A program made the position numbers and the translations under genes. Below, in pieces: positions 17,665-27,400 of a DNA stretch of 64,000 bases. Numbering within the stretch: the first letter of the stretch is position 1; every line of letters starts with the position of its first letter. This DNA is from JAUIKM01 sp964445695 (GTDB lineage Bacteria; Bacteroidota; Ignavibacteria; Kapaibacteriales; UBA7675), in the NCBI GenBank assembly GCA_964445695.1, contig CAYULF010000012.1, positions 1 to 64,000 on the forward strand. Reading direction: 5' to 3'. Below the pieces are notes generated by a model. That model was not told the origin of the DNA. It saw only the letters and a program-made list of their open reading frames with translations, and did no database searches.

Positions 17665-19005
17665 TCACCGCGCCGCTGCAAGTACAACCCGGTCGGCAGC
17701 ACGCGACATAAAAACGGCGCGCGCCAGGGTGAATGCAATCATTGCCGCCCAGAGGCCGTGGTTGGACCAGAGCGGAACGGCCAGCGCGGCCGTCGGCACA
17801 AAAACACCGAAGGTCGCCATGATCATGATGCGGCGCATGTCCCGTCCGGCGGTTGCGCCGATATAAGCGCCATCCCACAAATACGCCGGCACGCTGACGA
17901 GCGGCACGAGCAGCATCCAACCGATAAATTCATGCGCGTAGTTAACAAGCTCGGTTTTGTCGCTGAAAATTAACAGGAATTCGCGGCCGAAAACGACAAT
18001 GGCGAGTGAACATAGGGCGGCAATGGCAAAAGCCCACAGGAAGCCGGTGCGCAGATCCAGCCGCAGTCGTTGTTCGTCGCGTTTGCCTACGGCATTTCCG
18101 ACGAGCGATTCGATGGCAAAAGCAAAGCCGTCGACGCCGTATGCGGTCATCGTCCAGAACTGCATGAGCAGCTGATTGGCGGCCAATGTTAACACGCCCA
18201 GGCGCGGCGAAAGCATGTAAAACGAGACGTAGACAAATTCGAGGCAGAGCGTGCGGATGAAGATGTCCGAGTGCAAGCTGAAAAAGGCGCGCAGGCCGCT
18301 GCGATCGAGAATCTGCGACCAGTTAAACAGTCCAAGTTGGGGCCGATACCCGTGCCGCAGGGCAAACAGCGCCACCGCCAGTCCACTGTACTGCGCCGCC
18401 ACGCTGCCCCAGGCGACGCCTTCGTGTTGCAGGCCAAGGCCGTAGACAAAAAAGAGGTTGGCCAGGATGTTGACAATGTTAATTCCGATGGCCAGAATCA
18501 TGACGATGCGCGCGTTCTGCATGCCCAGGAACCAACCGTTGAGAGCGAGCATCGCCAGCGCGGCCGGGGCCGCCAGAAAACGAATTGTCAGGTATTCGCG
18601 GGCAAAGACGCTTGTCTGCTGTTTAACATCGGCAATTATCAGGCCGACGTCGGCAATCAATGGAGCGAACAGGATGATCAACAGGCCGGCGGGCAGCGCC
18701 ACCAGCAGCGCGCGGTATAAAACATTGGCGGCGGCCGCATCGTCGCCGCGTCCATGTGCCTGAGCGCCGGTTCCCGTTGCGCCCATGCGCAGAAAACCGA
18801 ACAACCAGTAAATGGTGGAGACAATTAAACCACCGAGGGCAATGGCTTCCAGGTGGGCGAGCGCGGGCATGCGGCCCATCATTGCCGTGTCCACAGCGGA
18901 GAGCAGCGGCACGGTGATGTTGGAAACGATGTTGGGAATTGCCAGGCGCAGAACGCGCCGGCGTGAAGCTGCAACCGTCAGGTCAGCGCGCGACTTTGTT
19001 GCCAT
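17665..19005 (-). CDS. MATE family efflux transporter (DinF-like)
   Basis: 446 residues from ATG 19005; a further upstream start would lie deeper in the preceding gene. About twelve membrane segments are visible. It begins RRVLRLAIPNIVSNITVPLLSAVDTAMMGRM, with a typical MATE first helix and VDTAMMGR motif, and the second half repeats the pattern (LAANQLLMQFWTMTAYGVDGFAFA). The GWFLGMQNARIVMILAIGIN segment favours the DinF subgroup. It exports drugs or metabolites against a proton or sodium gradient. The start overlaps the 3' end of the acyl-CoA dehydrogenase gene by 23 bp, so it is probably translated with the catabolic genes and could export an intermediate; that link is inference. Confidence 0.93.
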   Translation of the reverse strand: MATKSRADLTVAASRRRVLRLAIPNIVSNITVPLLSAVDTAMMGRMPALAHLEAIALGGLIVSTIYWLFGFLRMGATGTGAQAHGRGDDAAAANVLYRALLVALPAGLLIILFAPLIADVGLIIADVKQQTSVFAREYLTIRFLAAPAALAMLALNGWFLGMQNARIVMILAIGINIVNILANLFFVYGLGLQHEGVAWGSVAAQYSGLAVALFALRHGYRPQLGLFNWSQILDRSGLRAFFSLHSDIFIRTLCLEFVYVSFYMLSPRLGVLTLAANQLLMQFWTMTAYGVDGFAFAIESLVGNAVGKRDEQRLRLDLRTGFLWAFAIAALCSLAIVVFGREFLLIFSDKTELVNYAHEFIGWMLLVPLVSVPAYLWDGAYIGATAGRDMRRIMIMATFGVFVPTAALAVPLWSNHGLWAAMIAFTLARAVFMSRAADRVVLAAAR

Positions 19006-19849
19006 CCTGGTCGTACTTGTAAAAACCTTCCCCGGTTTTGCGGCCCCACATTTTGGCGTCAACGTACTGCTGCTGCATCAGCGAAGGCTGAAAACGCGGC
19101 TCGTTAAAGTACTGCGCCCAGACGGATTTGGTGACTTCCAGGTTTGTGTCGACGCCGATCAGATCCATGAGTTCAAACGGTCCCATACGGAAGCCGGCGT
19201 TTTTCATGATGTTGTCTACTTGCTCAATCGTCGCTGTATTTTCGGTGCAGATGCGCTGCGCTTCATTGTAAAAATTGCGCGCCACGCGGTTGACAATAAA
19301 ACCGGGAACATCGGCCGCCACGGCGGGGGACTTGCGCAGCGATTTGGCCAGCGCGACGGTTGTTTCAACCACCTCGGGACTGGTTTTCGGGCCGCGAATC
19401 ACTTCGACCAGTTTCATAATATGCGCCGGATTAAAGAAGTGCATGCCGATGAAACGAGACGGGTGTTTAAGTTCGGCCGCCAGCGAAGCGATCGAGATCG
19501 AGCTGGTGTTGGTCGCCAGGATAGCCGTTTCCGGCAGAATCTCTTCAAGTTTTGCAAAGAGCTGGTCCTTGACGTCACGTCGCTCGACGACGGCCTCAAT
19601 CACGATTTCACACTTGCTGAAATCTTCGAGTTTATCGGTGAAAGCATATCTGTCCAGTGCGGCGTCCGCAGCTTCGCGCGTCATAATTTTGCGCGCCACA
19701 GCTTTTTCGATCTGTTTATTGATGAAGGCTTCGCCGCGTTCGCGCGAAGTCTGCTGAATGTCGAACAGCAGGGCGTCGTGTCCGTTCTGAATCGCTGCGA
19801 CCGCAATACCGGCGCCCATCGTTCCCGCGCCGCAAATTCCGATTAACAT
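18983..19849 (-). CDS. paaH: 3-hydroxyacyl-CoA dehydrogenase (PaaH/Hbd type)
   Basis: 288 residues. The N-terminal NAD-binding Rossmann motif GAGTMGAGIA is at residues 7-16. The catalytic Ser, His and Glu are visible in NTSSISI and GMHFFNPAHIMKLVEVI; the C-terminal helical domain has DVPGFIVNRVARNFYNEA and GPFELMDLIGVD. It oxidises (3S)-hydroxyacyl-CoA to the 3-keto form. Position after two crotonases gives the order of phenylacetate genes paaF-paaG-paaH, where it would act on 3-hydroxyadipyl-CoA; 3-hydroxybutyryl-CoA is the alternative substrate. Confidence 0.9.
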   Translation of the reverse strand: MLIGICGAGTMGAGIAVAAIQNGHDALLFDIQQTSRERGEAFINKQIEKAVARKIMTREAADAALDRYAFTDKLEDFSKCEIVIEAVVERRDVKDQLFAKLEEILPETAILATNTSSISIASLAAELKHPSRFIGMHFFNPAHIMKLVEVIRGPKTSPEVVETTVALAKSLRKSPAVAADVPGFIVNRVARNFYNEAQRICTENTATIEQVDNIMKNAGFRMGPFELMDLIGVDTNLEVTKSVWAQYFNEPRFQPSLMQQQYVDAKMWGRKTGEGFYKYDQDGNKVAR

Positions 19850-19950
19850 ATCGTTCCCGGTTTAGAATTTTCACAAAAAGGCGCCAACATCAGTTGTTGT
19901 GCGGCCTGGTTAACAGAACAGATCAAATGGGTCGCTGCCGAAACAGGGGA

Positions 19951-20751
19951 TTATTTACCCTGGAAATTCGGACGGCGTTTTTCGATAAAAGCCTGGACGC
20001 CTTCGCGGTAGTCGCTGCTTTCACCTGCGCGCTGCTGATAGTCGACTTCCATGTCCAGAATGCTGTCGAGCGTCTCAACTTCGCCGCGTTGCAGCATCTG
20101 TTTAACAAAACCGTAGCTCTGCGTCGGACCTTTGGCATAGGTGCGCGCCAGGTTTTGCAGCGCCGTCGGCAGCACGTCGGGCGCAACAACCTGATTAACC
20201 ATGCCGAGGCGCAGCGCGTCTTCCGCGGTCATCGGTTTGTTCAGCGTGGCAAACTCAAAGGCGTTGGCATAACCCATCATGCGCGTGTAGAAATAACTAG
20301 CGCCGGAGTCCGGTACCAAGGCAATACCGATAAAAGCTTCAACCAGTTTGGCGCGCTCGCTCATGATGCGCAGGTCGCAGGCCAGTGCCAGGGAAAGACC
20401 TGCACCGGCGGCGGCGCCGTTAATCCCGGCAATGACGGGTTTGGGGATGCTGCGCAGAGCGCGGATAATTGGATTGTAGCGGCGGCGCAGGCTGTCGGCC
20501 AGCGAACGGCGTTCGCCGTCACCGCCGTCGGCTCCCGTGGGAGCTTCTTTCAGGTCCTGTCCTGAGCAGAAGGCGCGTCCGGCGCCGGTCAGCACGACGC
20601 ATCGCACATTGTCATCTTCTTCGGCCGCTTTGAGCGCCGCCTGCAGATCACTTGTTAACTGTTCGTTGCAGGCGTTGAACGAATCGGGCCGGTTGAGCGT
20701 GATCGTCAGGACGCCGTCCTGCAGATCGTACAGCAGAGTTTCAAATGTCAT
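19951..20751 (-). CDS. paaG: Enoyl-CoA hydratase/isomerase, PaaG-like
   Basis: 266 residues of crotonase fold. Oxyanion-hole motifs AFCSGQDLKE and NGAAAGAGLSLALACD are clear. The site that is Glu in hydratases is LVPDSGAS here, with the Asp typical of PaaG isomerases, and the first catalytic Glu is replaced (GAGLSLAL). PaaG isomerises ring-1,2-epoxyphenylacetyl-CoA to oxepin-CoA and shifts double bonds later in the pathway. No ring epoxidase (paaABCDE), paaZ, paaJ or paaK is in the window, so this may be a partial set serving beta-oxidation of other acyl-CoAs. Confidence 0.85.
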   Translation of the reverse strand: MTFETLLYDLQDGVLTITLNRPDSFNACNEQLTSDLQAALKAAEEDDNVRCVVLTGAGRAFCSGQDLKEAPTGADGGDGERRSLADSLRRRYNPIIRALRSIPKPVIAGINGAAAGAGLSLALACDLRIMSERAKLVEAFIGIALVPDSGASYFYTRMMGYANAFEFATLNKPMTAEDALRLGMVNQVVAPDVLPTALQNLARTYAKGPTQSYGFVKQMLQRGEVETLDSILDMEVDYQQRAGESSDYREGVQAFIEKRRPNFQGK

Positions 20752-20791
20752 AGTGCTCTGTATTGTCTTGTGTTTAAGTTTTCTGTTGTGA

Positions 20792-21571
20792 TTACTTGCC
20801 GGACCATTCGGGTTTGCGCTTTTCCATAAATGCCGTCATACCTTCGCGCGCGTCCTCGCTCGCAAACAGCAAGTAGAAGTTTTTGCGCTCAAATTCCAGG
20901 CCGCTTTCGATGCTTGTATCGAAGGCTTTCAGCACGGCTTCTTTGCCGAGACGTGCGGAGAGCGGCGGCATCGACGCCACGGATTTGGCCAGCGAAATCG
21001 CTTCTTCCAGGTAGACGGCGTCGGGGCAGACGCGGTTGACCAGTCCGGCGGTATGAGCTTCCCGCGCTGAAATCATGCGGCCGGTCAGCACCATTTCCAT
21101 CGCCAACGCTTTGCCGACGGCGCGTGTTAAACGCTGAGTGCCGCCCGCGCCGGGCATGACGCCGATTTTGATTTCCGGCTGTCCGAATCGCGCACTTTCC
21201 GATGCGACGATCATGTCGCAGATCATGGCCAGTTCACAACCGCCGCCCAGAGCAAAGCCGCTGACGGCCGCCACGACGGGCGTTTTGATTTTGCGCAGGC
21301 GATCCCAGCGCGTGAACTGATCGCGTCCAAGCATGTCGATGGCCGTGGCATCGGACATCTCGGTGATGTCTGCTCCGGCGGCAAACGCCTTTTTGTCGCC
21401 GTGGAGAACGATGCAGCGGACGGACTCATCGGCGTCGTATGCCTCAAATGCGTCGACGAGTTCGCGCATAGTTTGCAGGCTGAGCGCATTGAGTTTATCG
21501 GGGCGATTTATCTGGATAGCGCCGACGCCGTCGGCGGCCTGATAGATCCTGATGCATTCGAATTCACGCAT
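20792..21571 (-). CDS. paaF: Enoyl-CoA hydratase, PaaF-like
   Basis: 259 residues from ATG 21571 (a GTG at 21586 is the alternative). It is a standard hydratase: AFAAGADITEM and GFALGGGCELAMICD oxyanion loops, with both catalytic Glu residues (GGGCELA and FGQPEIKIGVMPGAGGTQRL). It hydrates 2,3-enoyl-CoA to 3-hydroxyacyl-CoA. The next gene begins 40 bp downstream. With the PaaG-like and dehydrogenase genes it forms three consecutive steps of the lower phenylacetate route or of short-chain beta-oxidation. Confidence 0.9.
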   Translation of the reverse strand: MREFECIRIYQAADGVGAIQINRPDKLNALSLQTMRELVDAFEAYDADESVRCIVLHGDKKAFAAGADITEMSDATAIDMLGRDQFTRWDRLRKIKTPVVAAVSGFALGGGCELAMICDMIVASESARFGQPEIKIGVMPGAGGTQRLTRAVGKALAMEMVLTGRMISAREAHTAGLVNRVCPDAVYLEEAISLAKSVASMPPLSARLGKEAVLKAFDTSIESGLEFERKNFYLLFASEDAREGMTAFMEKRKPEWSGK

Positions 21572-21995
21572 GGGCGCGTTCTCCACGGGCTAATGGTGGC
21601 GGACGACCGCCGGTTCAGAAAAAGCGAGGTGCAATTTACGAAAAGTGGCGTCAACGGCAGGGCGCTGTTGGCCGTTCAGCGGCGAAAACGGCGCGTTGAA
21701 CTGCGTTTTGGTGGCCGTTCAGTTTTTTACCGCTTGAAATGGTTGCGATTGTGCCTAGACTTGTGGCAGAGCGGGCGCCGACGCGCGAGCGGCCCGTGGT
21801 GGTGGAGGCTGCAGGCTGTGGTCCGCTGAAAGGCGGAGGGCCTGCGGTTGGACAGTGGTGTGCTTTTTCTGGCGGTGGCGGCGGGGGTAGGGGCCCATTG
21901 ATTTCACTCAAAGAACCATTGATTTCTCAACCAACCTGAAACCCTCCGTCTCCTAACCTGGCAGCCGAACCCTTCGTGCCTCCAACCCCAGATAC

Positions 21996-22036
21996 AAAAA
22001 ATCCGCGCGCGGACTCATTGGCCTTCCACGCGCGGA
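21996..22036 (-). terminator. Rho-independent terminator after the OmpA-family gene
   Basis: Arms TCCGCGCG (22002-22009) and CGCGCGGA (22029-22036) form a perfect GC stem, followed on the minus strand by TTTTTT (21996-22001). It lies about 150 bp after the stop codon. Confidence 0.6.
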
Positions 22037-22114
22037 CTTACTTTAAACCCGACTCTTTTTTATCCAATTACCGCCTCAGACCACTTCGCGGGGCAGCCCC
22101 TAACTCGGGCCCTT

Positions 22115-22138
22115 GGCTTGTTTTTTCTCTTGTTTGTC
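22115..22138 (-). repeat. REP-like interspersed element, copy C
   Basis: On the minus strand it reads GACAAACAAGAGAAAAAACA then AGCC, close to copy B at 17548, and is followed about 26 bp later by GCGAAGTGGTCTG, like the GCGAAGCGATC core of copy A. Confidence 0.5.
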
Positions 22139-22187
22139 ACGCAGCACAAAGCCGCAATTTCGGCGTCGATGTGCTGCTGATGTCAAC

Positions 22188-24365
22188 TCAACGCTTGATC
22201 GGCGTTTCAATGCTGATCACAACCGTACGCGAATATGCGCGGCCTTCCGTCAGGTCGTTGTCGTAAAGCGCGCGTTTTTTGCCCACGGCTTCCCAGCGAA
22301 TATTGTCGTGCTCGATTTCAAGGCGGTCTTCCAGATACTGCACGATCTTGCGAGAGCGGTCGCGCGCCAGCCGTTCGTTGTATTCTTGCGTGCCGGTGCG
22401 GTCTGTAAAACCTTGTATCAACACGGTGGAATTGGGCTGTATGCGCGACGCCACCTCATCAAGAATGCGGCGGTTGCGCACGTCCAGCTCATGGTCGTCG
22501 AATTCAAACAGGATCAGCGAGTACTTCTCGATTATCCGGTCTTTCTGGTTGTTTAACTTTTTGTCCTGGATCGTTAACTGACGAACCGGCACGGACGTGG
22601 CGACGGAGTCGCTTTGTCCCTGAGTATCGCGCACTTTTAACGCTATCGTCAGCGGAGTTTCTTCGTTCGTGAAGGCGTCGGCTTCCGGCTCCCAGCGGAT
22701 CAAACCACTGGTTGTGTCGTACAGAGCGGCGACGAAGTGCTCACCCTGGCGGATTTCGATCTCGAGAGATTCGAGGCCGGCTTCCGACACAACGCTCGGC
22801 AGGAATTCCATCGACGTGACGTCTATGCCGCGCCGCGAACGCGTGATAACCACAGGCCGTAACACCTCGTAGGAATCCGTGCTGATGACGACCGAACGCT
22901 CCTCCTCAACGACTTCGTCGATCGAGTTGGGCGTCACCTTGTCGCTCGGCGCGGTTGACAGCGTAATGCGATCGTCCGCGATATCCCACACATCGGTGAA
23001 GTACTGTTTAACTTCTTCCGCGCGTTCCTGCGCCAGTTCGGCTGGATTGCCGCGACCCTCGCGAGGGTTGATGACACCTTTCAGGCTGATTTTTGCATCG
23101 GGGTTTTCCAGCAGGCGACGGCCGATAATGTTAAGCGTATGATAGTAACATTCCAGCGTTTTGTTGGGCAGGTCCGACTCGCGGAACGTCGCCGCGCTGT
23201 CCGGCGTAATGCGGTTCAGACGCGTTTGTTTAAGCTCCGACTCGCCCGCGGGGAAGTACACGATCGGCAGCAAGGGCAAAACCTCGCGGTATTCCGTCTC
23301 TTCCACCGTTAAACTCATGTCGTCCGTTTCTTCTCCATTTTTGAAGATCTTGCCGATGGAAATATCCGTGGCAAGCACCGGCGGCGGAGGCGGTTCGAGC
23401 GGCATCGGCTCGGGAATCGGCTCCGGTTCGGGTTCCGGCTCGGGCGGCGGTGGAGGCGGCGGGGGCGGCGACGGGAAAAATGCATAGCTGACGCCGGCGC
23501 CGAAGCGCAGCGCGTTGACGCTCCAGTCGATGCCGTCCACAACATTTGTGACGTTGTAGGTGTAGGATATTTCGGGTGTTAAACGCAGGAAGGCGGCCAG
23601 CGGCAGGTCGTACCCGACGCCAATCGTCACGCCGGCATAGAGGCTTTGCGCACTCGGGATTGCACCGTCGCTGGCATTTCGCACCACGTCGCCGTTGGAG
23701 AAAGTCGCCGCTTCAGGCGTTACCAAAACTTCCTGCTCGCTGTAGCTGTCGGAAATCACAAAACCCAGGTTGGCGCCCAGACGCAGCGCAAGCGGTTTAT
23801 CGATTGGATACCACAGCGCCGAAGGCTCGAGCGCCAAAACGTTAATCGATGACTCAAGCCTGTGCTCAAAAGTCGCCGTCTGCGTCTCGTCCGTGTTTTC
23901 GTTCAGAATCTCAAAGCTCTCCGGCTCGACGATCTCACCGCCCAGGGTCGTGAACGAGGCGCGCACCTGCAATGCGATCGTTTCGGTGGCGGGCAATTGA
24001 AACATGCCGCCGAAAGCCACGCCGGCGCCGCTGCCGCTTTCATAACCCGGACAACAAGAGGGTACGCCCGGCAAATTGCTGAAACCGGCGCTGTGCTGGT
24101 TCAACTGCATGCCGCCAAAAACGCCGATCAGCGGATAGGGAATGTTGTTGAACTGCTCAACGTGCAAGGGCGCGTCGTTCGACGGCTGCTGCGTTGAAGC
24201 GTCCACAGAATCGGCATCAGATGCTGTGTGCATCTCTTTGGCGGCCTTTTTGTTTGTCGACGGGTTGTCGGTTGCGGGTTCGGCGTTTTGGGCCTGACCC
24301 GACAACACGAGACTGAACCAACAACAACAAACAAGAAGGGCTTTGTTAAGTCTGCTCATGCTCAT
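22188..24365 (-). CDS. OmpA-family outer membrane protein with duplicated OmpA-like domain
   Basis: 725 residues; a second ATG two codons in is equally good. Signal peptide residues 1-25 (ALLVCCCWFSLVLSGQAQ). Residues 70-300 form an eight-strand-like beta barrel or OMP_b-brl region. A Pro/Glu linker (nine prolines, then PEPEPEPEPIPEP) at 300-330 separates it from the periplasmic part. A degenerate OmpA-like domain covers about 365-495 (IVYFPAGESEL ... RAEEVKQYFTDVW), then a beta module, then a canonical peptidoglycan-binding OmpA domain in the last 130 residues (LILFEFDDHELDVRNRRIL, GFTDRTGTQEYNERLARDRS). It anchors the outer membrane to the wall. It starts 36 bp after the stop of the giant surface protein gene and is probably co-transcribed with it. 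Confidence 0.9.
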   Translation of the reverse strand: MSMSRLNKALLVCCCWFSLVLSGQAQNAEPATDNPSTNKKAAKEMHTASDADSVDASTQQPSNDAPLHVEQFNNIPYPLIGVFGGMQLNQHSAGFSNLPGVPSCCPGYESGSGAGVAFGGMFQLPATETIALQVRASFTTLGGEIVEPESFEILNENTDETQTATFEHRLESSINVLALEPSALWYPIDKPLALRLGANLGFVISDSYSEQEVLVTPEAATFSNGDVVRNASDGAIPSAQSLYAGVTIGVGYDLPLAAFLRLTPEISYTYNVTNVVDGIDWSVNALRFGAGVSYAFFPSPPPPPPPPPEPEPEPEPIPEPMPLEPPPPPVLATDISIGKIFKNGEETDDMSLTVEETEYREVLPLLPIVYFPAGESELKQTRLNRITPDSAATFRESDLPNKTLECYYHTLNIIGRRLLENPDAKISLKGVINPREGRGNPAELAQERAEEVKQYFTDVWDIADDRITLSTAPSDKVTPNSIDEVVEEERSVVISTDSYEVLRPVVITRSRRGIDVTSMEFLPSVVSEAGLESLEIEIRQGEHFVAALYDTTSGLIRWEPEADAFTNEETPLTIALKVRDTQGQSDSVATSVPVRQLTIQDKKLNNQKDRIIEKYSLILFEFDDHELDVRNRRILDEVASRIQPNSTVLIQGFTDRTGTQEYNERLARDRSRKIVQYLEDRLEIEHDNIRWEAVGKKRALYDNDLTEGRAYSRTVVISIETPIKR

Positions 24366-24401
24366 GGTAGAACCTGGGCAACGGGACCGTGTTAAAGTCC
24401 C

Positions 24402-27400
24402 TTATTTCACAATAATCAGGCGGCCGCTGTCGAGGCGTTCGCGCGATCGGAAAATGACGTGATAGGTGCCGCTCGGCAGATCCGACGCATCGATTTGATG
24501 GATGCGATAGTTGCCGTTCTGTGCACCGCCCGCAGTCTGCGTCCACTCGTTAAAGTACACGCGTTTGCCGGCTTCGTTAAATATCTCCAGGCTGGCGGAG
24601 CCGAGGCCGACGCCCTCCGTAATAATCTCTGTGTTTGCGCCGCCAGGATTGGGCGAAATCGACGTGATGCCGAAGGCGCGGTTGAGCGAAATCAGGCGCG
24701 TACCGCCCACGCGACAGACGTTCTCAAGCGACAGGCTTCCGTTGCGACGCATGACGACGTTGGTGCCGAGGCCGACGTCCCACGTGGCTTCGTCGATGCG
24801 AATCTCCGTCTGCTCGTTTTCACCGAGCAGGACCGTACCGATCATTTCCGTCAGCACTTCGCCGTCGACCGGCGTGGTCGCAAATTCCGCGGCCGGCACT
24901 TCAATGCGCACGCGCCGCTCGAGTTTGCCGAGTACCCTGTCCGTCGTGTTCGAAACGATTCGACCGCGCGACACGGATTCCGGATAAAAGAGCGTAGCGT
25001 CGAACACCAGTTCAACCGTCAGATCCTGAATGTCGACCAATTCCAGATCGTTCTGGTCTTCCAGAATGAGCGGCACGCTGAAGTTTGTCGTGTTCGGTTC
25101 GGCCGAGAGATCAGGCACAAAAATGCTGGTCGAGCTCTCTGGAAGCGGGATGCCCGTGCCTTTCATGTAGACCACCGGCGTGATGCCTTCCTCGGCAAAG
25201 AAACGCAGCGAATCCTCGAAGTCGCCGACAGCTGTCGGATTGAACGAGATTTTCAGGCGTCGCGATTCGTTCGGCGGGATGTCCAGCGGGATCGGCAGCG
25301 CTGTTTCCACCCGGAAGGGCGTTCCCAGCTCGTCGAAGCGCAGGCTGTTGATGCGTCCGGTCTTATCGCCGCGGTTTTCCAGCACCAGGTCCAGCTCGGC
25401 GGACATCGTGACCATGACCTCGCCGAAGTCGAGCGCCTGCGGGATGGCGACAATGCGCGCGCGGGGGGGCGGCGCTGATTCGCCGCGCAAGGCCGTCGAA
25501 GCCGAGCGTTCGCAGGGCGTCTGCGAAAATGCTGTCAGAGTCGATGTTTCCACCTGGTCCTGCGTCTCGGGGCGGTATTCCACCGTCACCGTGATGCGCT
25601 CGCCCGGAGCCAGCGCAATCGGCAGGGGACCGGCCGGAACGGTTGCCGTCACGAAGAAGGGCGGCTGAATATCGTTCCAGTTGTCAATCTGTACGGTCGC
25701 GCTGCCGCTGTTTTCAAATTCGATATCGCGGCTGGAGAAGTCGCCTTCCGCCACGGTGCCGAAGTCTTCGCTCGGAGTGATGGCCGTAAGTTCCGGCACG
25801 GTTTGCAGCGCGCGCAGTTCTATCGTGCGCGTGATGCCGCAGGGTTCAAAGACCAAAGTCATTGAGCCCGTCACCGCGCCGTCACCCGTCGGGGTGAACG
25901 TCAGCTCAAAATCGACGGGTGTGTCAACGTCGATCTGCGCGTTTGCCGCCAGCGTCGCGCTGAAAGGTCCGTCAAAAACGATTGAGCTCAGCTCGGCGCT
26001 CTGCGTGCCTATTGCGTCGATTGCCAGGCGCAGGGAGCGGCTCTCGCCCGCGGGTCCGTCGCAGCGCACAATCTCGCCGAAGTCGATCAGATCGCCAACA
26101 TCAGTGCCGTCCTCGGTGACGCTCACCGTAAAGGTTTGCACCGTCAGCTCGGTTTCGTCGGAAATCACTTCGATCAAACAGGCATTGACAAAGACGGCGC
26201 GGAAGCGGCTGCCATTCTGTGCGGCCGTTACGCCGCTCAGATTAAGGTCGTTGGCGGTCTCGCCGGCCAGGTCGGTCCACACGCCGCCGATAAATTGTTG
26301 CCATTGCACGTCCGGCTGCGGCGTCGCCGTGGCCGTTGCGCTGATCGTTACATTTTCTCCGTCGCAGACGGTCACGTCGGCAGGCTGCTGAGCAATGACC
26401 GGCGTGGTCTGCACCGTCAGGCGAGCGGGCTGGCCGAAGGTCGTGCCGCACTCATTGGTGAACACGGCGCGGTAGAGGCGCTGGTCCACGGCGGGTGCGT
26501 CGGCCGGCAGTTCGAGTGTTCCATCCGTCGCACCGGCGATGTCGTTCCAGTCTGCGCCGTCGTCACTTTGCTGCCATTGAATTGTCGGCGTCGGTTGTCC
26601 CGTTGCGGCGGCCGTGAATTCGGCCGGATTGTCTTCGCAGATCGTCAGGTCGACCGCGTCGGCTGTGATCACCGGCGGAGTATTGACCGTCAGCGTCGCG
26701 GCTTCGGATTCAAGCGTGCCGCAGGAATTGCTGAAGCGCGCGCGGAATTGTTGTCCGTTCCAGGCGGCAGGAACGACGTCGATCGTCAGGATGGCGCTGT
26801 TGGCGCCGGCGATTTCCGTCACGACGCCGTCGTCGTCGCGCAGCCACTGGATATTGGGTTGCGGATCGCCGATCACTTCAACTACCAGTTCGACCGGTTC
26901 TCCGGCGCAGATGGTCGTGTCGCGCGGCTGGCGTTCCACAATCGGCGGGTATTCGATACGCACACTGACTTCGCGTGTGGAAGTCTCGCCGCAGTCGTTG
27001 CTGAAGACTGCGCGATAGCGATAACCGTCGGCCGCGGCGGGCACGTTGCGCACCGTCAGCAGCGGCGTGTTTTCACCCACAAGATTGACAAAACCACTGC
27101 CTTCGTCCACCTGCCACTGCACTTCCGGCGCGGGGCGGCCCTCGGCCGCAGCCGTCAGTTCCAGCGTGCCGCCTTCACATGCGCCCGTGTCGCGCGGCTG
27201 CAGCGTGATTTCCGGCGCGGTCCAGACCGTCAGGCTGACCGCACGGCTCGTCAGGACGCCGCAGGAGTTGGTAAAGACGGCGCGCACAATGCGTCCGTCC
27301 GCACCGGCGGCGACGTCGGCCAGGTTGAGCGTGGTATTGGTCTCGCCGGGCAGGTCTGAAAAACCGCCGCCGTCGTCCGCCTGCCACTGCACCGTCGGCA

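Larger units (their letters stand above)
21572..22187. other. Intergenic region of about 600 bp
   Basis: GC-rich and low in complexity in its middle (GGCGGTGGCGGCGGG around 21870). A direct repeat TGGCCGTTCAG occurs at 21669 and 21712. It contains the terminator of the OmpA-family gene and repeat copy C. It should also carry the promoter of the crotonase operon. I see no gene. Confidence 0.55.

Noticed and set aside
21651..21939. Pro- and Gly-rich frames on both strands of the 21.6-22.2 kb gap
   Set aside because: Low-complexity DNA; no start signal or family feature.
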